The translations under genes were made by a program, and so were the position numbers. Under the pieces are notes generated by a model that saw only the letters and a program-made list of their open reading frames with translations, was not told the origin of the DNA and searched no databases. Of a stretch of 64,000 bases of DNA, positions 10,561-20,862 are shown in pieces; the stretch's first letter is position 1; the number at the start of each line of letters is the position of its first letter. The stretch comes from Acanthosepion pharaonis (taxonomy: Eukaryota > Mollusca > Cephalopoda > Sepiida > Sepiidae), in contig CAHIKZ030005494.1 in assembly GCA_903632075.3 (NCBI GenBank), positions 380,001-444,000 on the forward strand, in the 5' to 3' direction.

Positions 10561-11194
10561 ATCCAGGTAAGCAAAAACATAGTTTTCATGATGAATTTGT
10601 CTCTAATGAGCTAAAAGAAAGTAACTCCATTTGTTACCTCAAATAAAATCTGGCAAAACGAATCTAGCTAACCTGAAAAACAATGTACGGCAAGTATGGG
10701 AAATTTATGATGATGATAGGAAGATTTCAAGTCTGAAATTGAAATAAAGAATCGATAATGTGCCCGAGTGTTTGCTAGTTCATCAATCTTCAGTATTGGG
10801 TAAGCATCTAACAGTTCAAAATGGTTCACAAACCAAGAGTAATCAACTACCATTATTGCAACTCATTAGTGATTACTACAACTTGAGCTCATCAAGAGGA
10901 AGTGCTAAATTCAATTATCTCTCCTGCAAGAAGGCTCTTTATTTCAGTTGCAATAAAGTGCTTATCTAACAAACTATATTTCCTTAGCTAACGGGGGTAC
11001 AATCATTGGTAAGATTAGCAAAAAGTTAAGGAGAGAAAAGTTAAGATCTACACACATTTAATGGAGGCTTCTCCCTACCAAAACTTATACAGATGCTCTC
11101 CAAGAATATCAGCATATAAATCAGGCAACATAGAGAGCATCGCCTTCAGACATTAACCAGAAGTCTCGGAGCTCAACAAAACGGATACCTTTTA

Positions 11195-11275
11195 CAGTTA
11201 TCTTTAAATGCTTACCTTAAGAATGTAGGTGATCATAACTCTCCACAGCTTCATTATCTGTAAATTAACATCTAT
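11195..11275 (-). pseudogene. LINE 3'-end fragment (short)
   Basis: Minus strand retains DNEAVESYDHL, a decayed version of the same LINE tail as at 11,755 (family form: RKLWRAMIAHxLKG). Confidence 0.4.
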
Positions 11276-11324
11276 TCTTGGCAAAAAATAGTGGTGTGAT
11301 TTCCTCTTGCATTAAATTCCTGAA

Positions 11325-11540
11325 TTCAAGGTTTTCCTTCTGTTAGATTGGTTGCTAACCAAGACTAGAGTCCAGTCTACCCTGTTATTTAACCCATGGC
11401 TTGAGGGAGAAAAGTTGGAGTCATACTTATTCTCCCCAAGGATATTTGTGCAAAAGTGAATGCTTTATTCTTTTTAACCAGAATTTGAACTCGGATCCCC
11501 AATCTCACTTTCTGCCAATGACCCTTAAGCTATGTGCACA
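11325..11540 (-). mobile_element. tRNA-derived SINE (octopod OR-like)
   Basis: Antisense copy. The body GATTGGTTGCxAACCAAG and the CCCAAGGATATTTG block are shared with copies at 19,725, 21,870, 25,131, 26,700, 27,440 and 40,430. The B-box region is CAGAATTTGAACTCGG on the plus strand (11,480-11,495). The tRNA-like head lies at the high-coordinate end. Confidence 0.65.
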
Positions 11541-11754
11541 CATCCAACGGTATCAGAAACTGGATTTATATACAAATGTCGCCTCTAAACAAGGGATCAG
11601 CAGAGAAAGCTCTAAGTATTACCTGAATCCGTAAGTGCTTGGATCCATTCTGCATTTAATCGAAACAGCAGAAAGTAAAATTTCTGGAGGTACCTCCATT
11701 ACAGGAAAATTTGAAAACTTGAGTGAAGCAAATGTTCCAGTCTTCGCTGAACAT

Positions 11755-11965
11755 CATCAATGTGGCATATCCCTTTAGAAAGTGGGCGATTATGGCTCTC
11801 CACATCTTCCTGTCCATTGTAGCTTTTATCAGTGTTTGTCTTTTTACTATCCTCTACACTCCTTGTTCTGCCATCCAATTTACAGAAGCTTATTAAGTAG
11901 TGCTCTCAAAATTCTTCTACAGAACCACATCCTTCGTTTTTTCAAACATTTTGTTCCCAAGCATC
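11755..11965 (-). pseudogene. LINE RT C-terminus/3' fragment
   Basis: Minus-strand translation runs SVNWMAEQGV, then KATMDRKMWRAIIAHFLKG. It is a clear relative of the longer RT fragment at 32,150-32,720, with stops present. Confidence 0.65.
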
Positions 11966-12057
11966 AGCTGACAAATGGTAAAAGATATTAGATCATTTAT
12001 TTAAAATATCCCCTTGATCCACTTCCTTAGCACCAACAGCAATGTTATTAGTCTCTT

Positions 12058-12160
12058 GTCCAGGTGTTCTCAATCAGGTGGTTCATCCAGATTGACATAC
12101 ATCTGGATGAAGGCCAGAGAGCACAACAGCTGAAATGTTGTGTAAAAGAGTGTGAACCAG
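12058..12160 (+). repeat. Foldback with SINE-like hammerhead remnant
   Basis: CTGGATGAAGGCC (12,109) and GCTGAAATGTTGTG (12,130) match the 3' domain of the second SINE family (see 19,280). An inverted weak copy of the same motif is at 12,070-12,092. Confidence 0.4.
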
Positions 12161-12269
12161 GCAATAGGGGAACCTCTCTACTCTTATTATGTTGTATTGG
12201 ATTCTTCATATGTGGCAAGAGTTCAAACTTAGAGACAAATCACCAGCTTAAATCTGCCTAAATTATTAA

Positions 12270-13226
12270 TCTATCTTTTTTTTTTGGGGGAGGGGTTTGT
12301 AACACATAAATATTTGTAAATGACTATTTTAACCTAAAAAAAAAAAAAAAAGAAGAAAAAGAATTGTCTTGGCGTAACTGTATCCCTATATTTGGTATTG
12401 TTAGAAAGAAATTATCTGTATAATTGGATACATAAATTACTAAAAGAAGTCTTTACTTTGAAAACAAAATGTTCTGTACAAATTATTCAAAAAGATTAAA
12501 CAAAAAAACAAACAAAAACAACAACAGTAACAACAACAAAAGTATCACTGTTAAAATGTACCAGCAGATTTATTTTGTGAGGAATGAAAATTTAAACCTA
12601 ACAAGAGATTTCAAGAGAATGTCTTTATATTTAAGAAATGTTTACCAAGTCTTTATGTTGACCTTCTAAAGAAGAAGTTGAAATTTTACGTTTACTGTAA
12701 TGTTTTTGTTAGCAATGAAAGATTATATAAACAAAACATTTTCTTTTGAAGTCTCTGATTTTTGGTAGAATTTCAAGTTTTGTTCTTTTATTGGGAAGAT
12801 TTCCAGAAACTGGAATATTTGTACTGAAGACATAATTACTGTTATTACAGTTTAAGAAAATAAATATTTTGTTCACAAACTCAAAAAATAAATATTGTAT
12901 AACATAAAATCCAACAATGTTTTATAATCATTGGTGACATTTCTGAGCTTTGATTGAGATTTTGTATTTATGTCAACATGACTCAATCTATTCTGACCTC
13001 ACTCTATAGTATAACAACAAGCTTCGTAATACATTGCTTTTTTCTTTGTTTCATGGTAACGTACTTTGGATATTTTTTACTTTTAATTACACAAAAACAG
13101 AATTCTCACAGATTGTAAATTAACATGAAACAATAGTTAATTGAAAGAAAAAAAAAAAAAACACACACATATGCTCTATTTTGACGGGTACTATACAAAG
13201 ACATGAAAAGAAATAAAATTAAGATA
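12270..13226. other. AT-rich, no gene recognised
   Basis: Contains A runs (12,337-12,352, 13,148-13,160) and CAA-rich sequence near 12,500-12,540. No gene. Confidence 0.5.
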
Positions 13227-13640
13227 CCAATGGGACGAGAGAGAACAAGAAAACGCCAATGGGACGAGAGAGAACAAGAAAACGCCAATGGGACGAGAGA
13301 GAACAAAAAACGCCTAATGGGACGAGAGAGAACAAGAAAACGCCAATGGGACGAGAGAGAACAAGAAAACGCCAATGGGACGAGAGAGAACAAGAAAACG
13401 CCAATGGGACGAGAGAGAACAAGAAAACGCCAATGGGACGAGAGAGAACAAGAAAACGCCAATGGGGACGAGAGAGAGAACAAGAAAACGCCAATGGGGA
13501 CGAGAGAGAACAAGAAAACGCCAATGGGACGAGAGAGAACAAGAAAAACGCCAATGGGGACGAGAGAGAACAAGAAAACGCCAATGGGACGAGGAACAAA
13601 AAAACGAATGGGACGAGAAGAACAAGAAAAAAATGGGACA
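13227..13640. repeat. 29-bp minisatellite
   Basis: About 14 tandem copies of a 29-bp unit beginning CCAATGGGACGAGAGAG and ending AAGAAAACG. Indels appear in a few units and decay occurs toward 13,600. Because 29 is not a multiple of 3, the three frames alternate and stay open on both strands for 100-157 codons. These ORFs are artefacts of a stop-free unit. The unit resembles in length and purine bias the array at 41,537. Confidence 0.95.
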
Positions 13641-13704
13641 AAAAAGAAGGAAAAAAACGCTAAGAAACAAAGGTGAAGAAAATGTCAAGAAAAAAATAAA
13701 ATGA

Positions 13705-13729
13705 CCAAAAAAAAAAAAAAAAAAAAAAA
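13705..13729. repeat. Poly(A) tract
   Basis: A run of about 21 followed by GATGATGA, compatible with an old retroposon tail. Confidence 0.85.
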
Positions 13730-13811
13730 TGATGATGAAAACTCTAAAGAAAAAAAAGCTGACATTAAATTATTTTTTGTGTAATTGACTAAATTTGAAT
13801 TTTCCTGCTGG

Positions 13812-13900
13812 TGGGTCTCTGTGATCTAATCACTAAAGTGCTGTTTGTTAACCAGGCTCTAAAGAACATAGAATAGAAATTCTAATTTTGTCACCTTTTT
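13812..13900 (+). mobile_element. tRNA(Asn)-like SINE head (degenerate)
   Basis: GTCTCTGTG at 13,815-13,823 equals the usual acceptor stem of tRNA-Asn, and TTTGTTAACC (13,844) matches an anticodon loop with GTT. The T-arm/B box is mutated. It is not a functional tRNA because the cloverleaf 3' half is lost. SINE origin is inferred. Confidence 0.35.
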
Positions 13901-15740
13901 TTTAAATTCTGGTTCATGCTATCTACTTCATGATCATTTAATATAAAACCGAATTTAAACCCTATGAAGTGAGTTTAATATTTACTGGGTACCCCGCACT
14001 CCAAACTTGCAGTCTTGTATCATTCATCTTAAGTGAAGCAAATCTCATAATGAGCATACCACCATACAGGATTCGTTAGCAAGCAAGTCTCACAAACCAT
14101 TACTACTGCAGTGAGTTTAAACCTAATCTAAAGGTAAATCAATAGGTTATCCAATAATAATATATTGATGATCAGGCTGTTTTTTTTCTTTTTTAATGAA
14201 AGAAATGTAAAAATATAACAAAATATCCAGTAAGTTATCTTTCAGAGCAAACATTTCAAGACAACATTGACTGATTTTTAAAGGCATTTGCATCAAGATT
14301 TAATCACAATTCTTTCCCTTAAAAGTCATACTCTCACCAAAACGACACTAATTTGTTGACTCTCTGCCCTTTGTCAACTACACAAAAGGAATGTTAAGCT
14401 ATATATAATTCCAATCTCATTAAATTGTTCAATCTAAATAATTATAAGCAATGCACCAGCTCAAGGTACGACCTACACACCCACAGCTGTGACACTGTCA
14501 CCAGACTAGCATCAGTTGGCAACATAGTAAAGTAATCTACCAAGTGGAACACCTTCAAAACTGAGCAGAGTTACCAGATGACAATAATAGTACTGATAGC
14601 AATTACAGGGTTTTGGTAACCAACTCTGCAAATAAAATAGATGAGAGGAAGACTAACAACATGTGGTACTAAATTCGATATCAATCTATACATTTGAGAC
14701 CATCTGTGCTAGTAACACTGCTCCCGTAAGCAACATCAAGCAGAGTAGTAATAGCAACACTAGTCAAATACTAATAATATGCAGCACATGAGTCAGCTCC
14801 CTTAGAAGCCCAAAATACTAGTAAGTCATACATACTAAATATAAACATACACAACTAACAATTGCTACCGAAATAACAGTGGTGCAACTATCACAATCTG
14901 AATGCAGAAGGGGTAACTTTGGAAAGAAATAAGCCAAGCTTTGATGGAATTATTGATTCCTGTCTTGTATAAAAGTGCTATTGAATCAACAAAAAAAAAA
15001 AAAAAAAAAAAAAAAAAAGACGAAGATTATCTCAGTGGAAATTAAAAGATTTCTTTCTGAAATTATCATTTATTTGATTGGAAGTATAGAGAATTTATTT
15101 TGCAATGTTTTTGCCTGAGAAAGAAAGAAAGAAAGAAAGAAAAAGCATTTATCACCAGAAAGATGAAAAGACTTTTTAATCATTTGTATTAAGCTCTTAA
15201 CCGTAATTTTTTTCTTTGACTTTCGTCTTCTCTCTTAAGTCTAAAGTTACTCAATAAAACACAACAAAACAACCATTATATAATACTTCTTTATTCTCAT
15301 TCATTGCGACCTGATAAAAATGCAGCTTCGGTAGCAAACAAATTCAATTATACTTTTTCTATACAAATATTCACATATATAAAATGTAGTGCGAGTGTAT
15401 TTCATTAAAGATTATAATATATCACACATATCATGTTGGTGTTAATAAAACATTGCTTTATATAATACAACAGAGCTATTAAGTATATATAAATAAATAT
15501 ACATATCCTTCACCAATTGCAACCAATAAAACTGTTGAAATGAACAAGCAGTGAATTCTGAGACTCCAGAATCTCCTGGCCTCTATTTCAAAAACAACTT
15601 GAAAGGTGCCATTTAACCAATACATGAACTGACCAAAATTAACGATAAAAAAACAAATGAAAACTACAGATAAAGTTCACTTTCTTCAGAGACAGTCATT
15701 CACTCCTGTAGTTCACTGCAACTAACAAGCAGGGATTTTT
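13901..15740. other. No gene recognised
   Basis: Less AT-rich block at 14,460-14,900 with no recognisable frame. A run at 14,990-15,018, (GAAA)n at 15,120-15,142. No family identified. Confidence 0.45.
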
Positions 15741-15787
15741 TTTTCTCCTGATGATGGCCAAACTGGTTGAAATGAGTCAAGGAAACT
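15741..15787 (+). ncRNA. Hammerhead-ribozyme-like motif
   Basis: CTGATGA (15,748-15,754), one extra T, stem II of four pairs including two G-U (15,756-15,759 with 15,765-15,768), intact GAAA (15,769-15,772), a minimal stem III (T-G pair around GA) and a GTC cleavage triplet (15,776-15,778). Stem I has six of seven positions paired between 15,741-15,747 and 15,779-15,785. The extra base before stem II is the main departure from an active core. A (TA)n tract lies 50 bp downstream. Confidence 0.4.
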
Positions 15788-15831
15788 AACGAATAATAAA
15801 ACAAAAAATATTAATATACAACCTAGTGTGT

Positions 15832-15957
15832 ATATATATATATATATATACACACACAGAATGAGGATGAAGCATGAAATCCAGCGTTACAAACTCATAT
15901 CCATTCAACTAAATGTTAGCTCTATCACTGATATTGAGTGCTTTCCAATAAGCAATA
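15832..15957 (-). repeat. TA-anchored interspersed repeat, full copy
   Basis: Sits between (TA)n at 15,832-15,850 and (TA)n at 15,957-15,979. Shares ACAAACTCATATCCAT and CTCTATCACTGATATTGA with copies at 7244 and 62,500. Confidence 0.65.
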
Positions 15958-16008
15958 TATATATATATATATATATATAAACAAACAAACACACTCCTTA
16001 AGCACTTT

Positions 16009-16082
16009 AACAGGGTGTAATGATTAGCAAGCTTGTTTTGCTAAATCAATTAGAAGTAGTAAGTTTGATCCTCACTGGTTAT
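16009..16082 (+). mobile_element. tRNA-like SINE head
   Basis: CAGGGTGTAATGATTAGC (16,011) fits a Pol III A box. AGTTTGATCCTC (16,062) fits a B box about 45 bp downstream, which is tRNA-like spacing. No intact cloverleaf, so it is a SINE or tRNA pseudogene. Confidence 0.4.
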
Positions 16083-16396
16083 GCCATACTTTTAGCCTTG
16101 TGCCTCATCTAAGCTACAATTAGTAAATTACTATATACAGACCAATATTTTCTACTCAATAACAGTTTCCACTAAAAATCAATGTTTGAAGTAATAAAAA
16201 TGTCAGATTAAAAACTAAAATCCATCAATTCTTCTGAATCCATACAGACATCAAAATTAATACATTTTTATTACCCACGTTTGAAGTAGACTCCCCACTT
16301 TTTAAACATTGGAAAATGGTGGATGTCGTAAGCAAACTAGAGAAAACTTAAGAAAATGTGCTCTACAGCAAAATTCGAACCTGCATCCATTTTGTG

Positions 16397-16408
16397 TGTG
16401 TGTGTATG

Positions 16409-16443
<35 letters not shown>
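16397..16443. repeat. (GT)n/(TA)n microsatellite
   Basis: GT run (16,397-16,406), GTAT repeats, then TA. It is preceded by ATTCGAACCTGCATCC, an antisense B-box-like sequence (16,372-16,388). Confidence 0.85.
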
Positions 16444-16448
<5 letters not shown>

Positions 16449-16499
16449 TCTTAATGTAATGATCACTCTTTGTTTTAACCTATTACATGCTGGGTTTTT

Positions 16500-16665
16500 T
16501 CTTTCATTATACCAGAGATTTAAGTTACTGGAGGATTTCTTTTGCCCTGTTTGGAGGTTTCTGGTTTTTTCGTTTTTCCCCCCCCATTATTCCTCAGATG
16601 CCAATTTATTTGAAAATTGTGCTATCCAGGTTTTTTCATCCACCGAAGTTTAAATAGATTTACAT

Positions 16666-16715
<50 letters not shown>
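16500..16715. repeat. Interspersed repeat ending in (TA)n
   Basis: Diverged copy of 6950-7077, with CAGATGCCAATTTATTTG and GCTATCCAGGTTTTTT followed by (TA)n at 16,671-16,715. Confidence 0.5.
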
Positions 16716-16718
<3 letters not shown>

Positions 16719-17796
16719 AAAAATATGATTCCAAATCGCTACATAAGAGGTCTCATGTTTCAAAACAAGAGCCGAAAACTTCAATATAATCCTTTAAATT
16801 AAATTGAGTTGAAAGTAAAATGGGCTCCGTTCCATCTTCAAGCGAAATTTTTGTTGGAATAACGTATATCTGAAATTTACTTGTTTTAAAATTGAAATCA
16901 AAATCCCTATGGTAACAGCTATGGTGAATTGTCTAAATTGGGTAGGCGAGTGTAGGGTGTTTATAATAAGTAGCGGTTGGTATGTGTTGCCTGGTAAGTC
17001 TAGAGTTACATCGAGGAAGTTAACCCTTTTCAAATTAGAAGAGACAGTTATCTTTAAGTTTAGTTTCTTAAATTCACTAAATATAATTTTTCTGATTTTT
17101 TCAATCTTAAAACTAGTAGAACTCCTCACCACCATGAGCCCGTCATCTCTATACAGCCCGATGTCCTTAACATCAATTTCGCAGTGTGCCGTTAAATTGT
17201 ACAGTATTAGGAGACCAACAAGGTCAGAAGACTCTGCAGAGTCTAATGATCCCATAGTGATGTCAAACAGGTCGTTATTGTTTTTTATCCATTGGTCCCC
17301 ATTGTGAACGAGGATCGATTTCTTTGCGCTGAGGATTATATCCGTTTCATCCTTTGTTAGGTTAGAATACACAGCAGCAAAGTCCAGGGCAGTCATAAAT
17401 AAATCCTTCGAAATTGATGGGTAGTAGTCCACGATATCGAACTGTATAAGGGTGCAATTCCGTTTATCTTCCGTTTCATTTTTGACACCCCCACCTTTCC
17501 CCGACTTGACACCTTGAAAGTATCTCTATACCGCTACTTATTATAAACACCCTACACTCGCCTACCCAATTTAGACAATTCACCATAGCTGTTACCATAG
17601 GGATTTTGATTTCAATTTTAAAACAAGTAAATTTCAGATATCGTTATTCCAACAAAATTTCGCTTGAAGATGGAACGGAGCCCATTTTACTTTCAACTCA
17701 ATTTAATTTAAAGGATTATATTGAAGTTTTGGCTCTTGTTTTGAAACATGAGACCTCTTATGTAGCGATTCGGAATCATATTTTTAAATAAATAAT
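16715..17796 (-). mobile_element. Retroelement fragment with inverted terminal arms
   Basis: The left arm (about 16,715-16,982) is the reverse complement of the right arm (about 17,528-17,796), with only about six differences over 268 bp, so the structure is young or recently converted. The roughly 545-bp centre encodes a reverse transcriptase fragment on the minus strand. Inverted LTR-like arms around a lone RT resemble Penelope-like elements. The RT class itself is unproven. Both arms carry CTTGAAGATGGAACGG and TTTTGAAACATGAG, again hammerhead-like words, with GGAGCC and GGCTCT able to pair between them. Confidence 0.7.
16794..17432 (-). pseudogene. Reverse transcriptase fragment (YRDD)
   Basis: A 212-codon minus-strand frame. 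It holds YYPSIS near residue 3, an ITMGSLDSAE/LVGL block (about 58-75) and GLYRDDGL (about 91-98), the catalytic Y-x-D-D. After that comes VNFLDVTLDLPGNTYQP (about 138-154). The order matches the palm of a family of cnidarian and mollusc RTs I know only as unclassified retroelement polymerases. The first catalytic Asp region upstream is missing, so the protein is 5'-truncated. The last 55 residues are arm sequence, not RT. The ATG at 17,432 is not a genuine start because RT similarity continues into it. Confidence 0.7.
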
Positions 17797-17910
17797 TATA
17801 TTTATGCTCTACTTTTGTATCGAAAGCATTTTTTAAAAAATAATAACTAAAATACTAAGGGACTTTGGATTATTTACCTAACCAGTTCCTTCCTATTTTC
17901 TATATATTTT

Positions 17911-17920
<10 letters not shown>

Positions 17921-17976
<56 letters not shown>
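17921..17976. repeat. (TA)n/(GT)n microsatellite
   Basis: TA run followed by GT, bordering the small foldback at 17,977-18,180. Confidence 0.95.
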
Positions 17977-17983
<7 letters not shown>

Positions 17984-18202
17984 CAGAGATTGATGTGAGT
18001 TTGTACTGTGTGAATGTTGAATGAGAACCAAACACAGATCCTTCACTTAACCTGTGTTGATTATCACAGGTCGGGCAAGATTACAGATTGAAATCGTTAG
18101 CCACAACTTCATCTGTTCTCTTTTCCTGACGCTCAACCCATGTGCCCACCACCAACAAACTCACATCAATCCAACTAAATATATATATATATATATATAT
18201 AT
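17977..18202. repeat. Small foldback between TA tracts
   Basis: GATTGATGTGAGTTTGT (17,989) recurs inverted as ACAAACTCACATCAATCC (18,156). Both ends abut microsatellites ((TA)n at 18,180-18,202). The terminal word is shared with the TA-anchored repeat at 15,886 and 62,575. Confidence 0.6.
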
Positions 18203-18224
18203 TTCAAAATTATTATTATGCATG

Positions 18225-18462
18225 ATATAACATCACTACAAAAATTGCAATTTTTTTTTCAACCCTATTAAGTGATAGTGTCGATTGCAAAATAAAAGGT
18301 TTTTTGCAATCAATACCAACACTTGATAAGACACCTGAATATATACATACATATTATAACCTCAGTACAAACATTGAAATTTTGTTTCAACACTTCTGAT
18401 GTCTTATCAAGTGATCGTGCCAAATGCAAAACCCTTTATTTTGCAATTCGGTCCTTCAAAAA
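18225..18462. repeat. Foldback repeat, hammerhead-like words
   Basis: Three related blocks: 18,225-18,300, 18,301-18,335 (inverted) and 18,370-18,445, with a further copy at 42,765-42,865. In sense orientation they read CTTGATAAGACA, a short stem, then GTTGAAAC, a decayed form of the CTGAnGA...GAAAC pattern. Confidence 0.55.
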
Positions 18463-18589
18463 GTGTGATTGGTTCTGCACAAAACCTTCACCACTATAAT
18501 CAAATCCTATGTGCTGGTTTCTGGGCTGTCAGTTCCTAGGAATTGAGTTGCTTGACCCTCATGCACGCCGAATATGACAGGAGAGTCCA

Positions 18590-18591
<2 letters not shown>

Positions 18592-18658
<67 letters not shown>
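18592..18658. repeat. (TA)n microsatellite
   Basis: About 33 TA units, the longest pure run in the window, adjacent to the solo LTR. Confidence 0.95.
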
Positions 18659-18661
<3 letters not shown>

Positions 18662-18663
18662 AA

Positions 18664-18878
18664 TGTTGTGGCCTTGTTAGGGCCAGAAATAAAGACACAA
18701 GAGAGGAATGGAGTTAAATATATTAACAGAAACAGTAATACAAACCAGAGTGTTACATCAAGAATGTTCGGTCCGACTGTCAGAGCTGACTGCTGGAAAC
18801 TTCCCACTGCAAAAGGCAGTATCTGCTCCTATTTATAGCTGAGAGAGTCAATGTGTACATGAATAAATTACCATAACA
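18664..18878 (-). mobile_element. Solo LTR (candidate)
   Basis: Bounded by TGT...ACA. Flanked by AACAA on the left and ACCAA on the right, a near-matching 5-bp duplication. On the minus strand TATAAATA (plus 18,830-18,837) lies about 45 bp inside the 5' end, where an LTR promoter would be, and an AATAAA-like signal (TTTATT on plus, near 18,690) lies near the 3' end. No internal region or second LTR is present. Confidence 0.45.
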
Positions 18879-19279
18879 ACCAACCAGCAAAAGTTTTGTT
18901 TCAATTTTTTTTTTTTTTTTTAAATTCAGCCTTTCAACATTTCTAATAATTTTTTGTGATTTCTGACTGGTATTGAAATATAAATTTCCCATATCTTTTG
19001 GAGTTCTGTATTCCAATGCCCGAGTAATATATTCCAATAACTTGCAAGATCAGTATGCCAAGAACAGCCTACAAAGTAGGTATTTGATTTCAAAATGAAT
19101 AGACGCTTCCTATCATTACTGGGAAAGATTTCTAAGACAATTTTTTTTTTTTTTTTCCAAGAAGCATTCTTATCTTTGTTGCTTTTATAAAAGCTTTCTT
19201 TGATGTAACTTTCAATTAAGAAGAACACGTATTTACCAATTTAGGAAGTTCCACAGATTTTATCACCAGTAAAAGTAAC

Positions 19280-19672
19280 TGTCTATATTTCTGAGATGAG
19301 GTATTGTGAATTATTTACCTTATTTACTTTGGACTGTTGTCCTCATCTTTATTGCCATATTCACAAAATTTCTGCTGTTGTATGCTCTAGCCTTTATCAG
19401 GTGATTGGAATTTTGAATTGAACCCTTTATTTCATCCACCAAGGTACAATGTTCTAGTTCCACATGCCATGCCTCTTCCAGATGTCTCTTATCTCCCTTT
19501 AACTCAACTCTCCAAGTTTTTGTTCACCACTGCAGTAGCCAGTTATTGCAGTCACTGGATCCAACCAATGCTTTTATCCATTGGGCCTGAAGAAGGCCGG
19601 AGCGTACAATGGCTGAAATGTTGTGAATATGGCAATAAAGATGAGGACAACAGTATAAACAATGTAAATAAT
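19280..19672 (-). mobile_element. tRNA-derived SINE 2, with inverted tail
   Basis: Sense is minus. An A-box-like GCCCAATGGATAAAAGC (plus 19,569-19,585) starts the head. The body follows, then the 3' domain with CCTGATAAAGGC...GAAATTTTGTG, and the tail ends at TGTCTATATTTCTGAG (plus 19,280). Attached at 19,585-19,672 is an inverted, 5'-truncated second 3' domain (CCTGAAGAAGGCC...GAAATGTTGTG). Other copies: 24,010, 37,806, 45,135, 59,399. Confidence 0.65.
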
Positions 19673-19724
19673 GTAAACAGTAAAAATTAAATTAAGCCTT
19701 ATCCATCTCCACAAGATTGATGGA

Positions 19725-20010
19725 TTCATTTTTTATGGCTTATCAACCCTTTGAATCAAATTTAAAGCTGAAACATATTTTGGGTTGTAAAAAATAATAT
19801 TTTTTTTGCAAGTGAATATTGCATTAACAATTTTTTGAGATAAGGATTTTTCCAGATACAAGTCCTACTATTTAACCTATAACTGGGGGGAGAAGAGATG
19901 GATCCATACTTTTTCTGAGAGTGTGCATAAGTGAAATGTAATGAACCCAACAGGAATTTAAACCCAGCTCTCTGATTTCTCATTCACTATCCATTACACC
20001 ACCCACACAT
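19725..20010 (-). mobile_element. tRNA-derived SINE (OR-like)
   Basis: Antisense copy. The tail side has CTTATCAACCCTTTG (19,741). The middle has CAAGTCCTACTATTTAACC (19,858). The head side carries TCCATTACACCACCC (19,990), the complement of an A box GGTGTAATGGA, and AATTTAAACCCAG (19,953), a mutated B box. Confidence 0.7.
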
Positions 20011-20159
20011 CAACACAACATTGAGCATAAAAGATTGTAATGATTAAATTCCAGAATTCTTTTGGGATGATTACGATAAGCTGTTGTTGTCGCATTAAAA
20101 GAAATATATAACCCCAAAGAATGTGCATGTAAAAAAAAACAAAATTGGTAGAGAGAATG

Positions 20160-20310
20160 GAATTGGTAAGCAGAGTTCAAAATTCCTTACATTCACTTTC
20201 GCACAAATACCCTGAGGAAAGGCATGAATCCATTTCTTCACCCAGGGAAGACTAAGTTCTCTTGCTTTGGGTGGTAACCCGTCTAAAATTATGAATTTGA
20301 AAACCATGAG
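20160..20310 (+). mobile_element. SINE (OR-like), partial
   Basis: Sense copy with GAGTTCAAAATTCC (B box, 20,173), CCTGAGGAAAGGCATGAATC and TTGGGTGGTAACCCGTCT (20,265). The A box is decayed. Confidence 0.6.
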
Positions 20311-20658
20311 AGAAGCAATTTGAAACTTTCATCTCTAAGAAGTCATGGCAATCCACAAATAATAAAAAATAAATAAACCTGTAAAGAGTCATCAACACAT
20401 GCCCAAGGAATTAAGAAGAATCACCCGGGAAACATAAATTAACAATCTATGAATTTTGTGCAATGTATGCAAGACAAAACAAAATCTTTCATTCTGTGGA
20501 GAAAGTAAAGTTAGATCTCAAATGCTAATTTTTGTTGGCACCATAAAATATTATCTGAAAATGGTAAATTGAAATTGGTGATTTTACTTTGAACATTTTA
20601 GGAACTCTTTAATTACAAAATCCATAATACAATTCAACATCTTCATCTGTCGAGCTAT
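20311..20658. other. No recognisable feature
   Basis: AT-rich; nothing assigned. Confidence 0.45.
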
Positions 20659-20862
20659 CCTTTTGTTTCCTAAAATGAAGAAATTGTTGGCCGACTTCAT
20701 AACGTACATCATTTTGTTTCCTAAAATGAAGAAATTGTTGGTTGACTTCATAACATACATCATTTTGTTTCCTAAAATGAAAATTGCCAGCTGACTTCAT
20801 AACGTACATCTTTTTGTTTCATAAAATGAGGAATTGTTGACCAACTTCATAATGTACATGAC
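20659..20862. repeat. 51-bp tandem repeat
   Basis: Four copies of a 51-bp unit containing TTTGTTTCCTAAAATGAAG and ACTTCATAACGTACAT. The third copy has a small deletion. 51 bp is 17 codons, and the minus strand keeps an open frame encoding repeats of DVRYEVGQQFLHFRKQN. The deletion preserves the frame. There is no other sign of a gene. Confidence 0.9.

Noticed and set aside
13227..13640. Regularly spaced repeats resembling a CRISPR array
   Set aside because: Units are contiguous without unique spacers, and the genome is animal.
13106..13704. Open frames of 109-157 codons on both strands
   Set aside because: Translation of the 29-bp minisatellite in every phase, with no unique sequence or start context.
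13812..13900. Functional tRNA-Asn gene
   Set aside because: Acceptor and anticodon loop fit, but the T arm and 3' acceptor strand do not pair.
16909..17307. 132-codon plus-strand frame
   Set aside because: Antisense shadow of the reverse transcriptase fragment.
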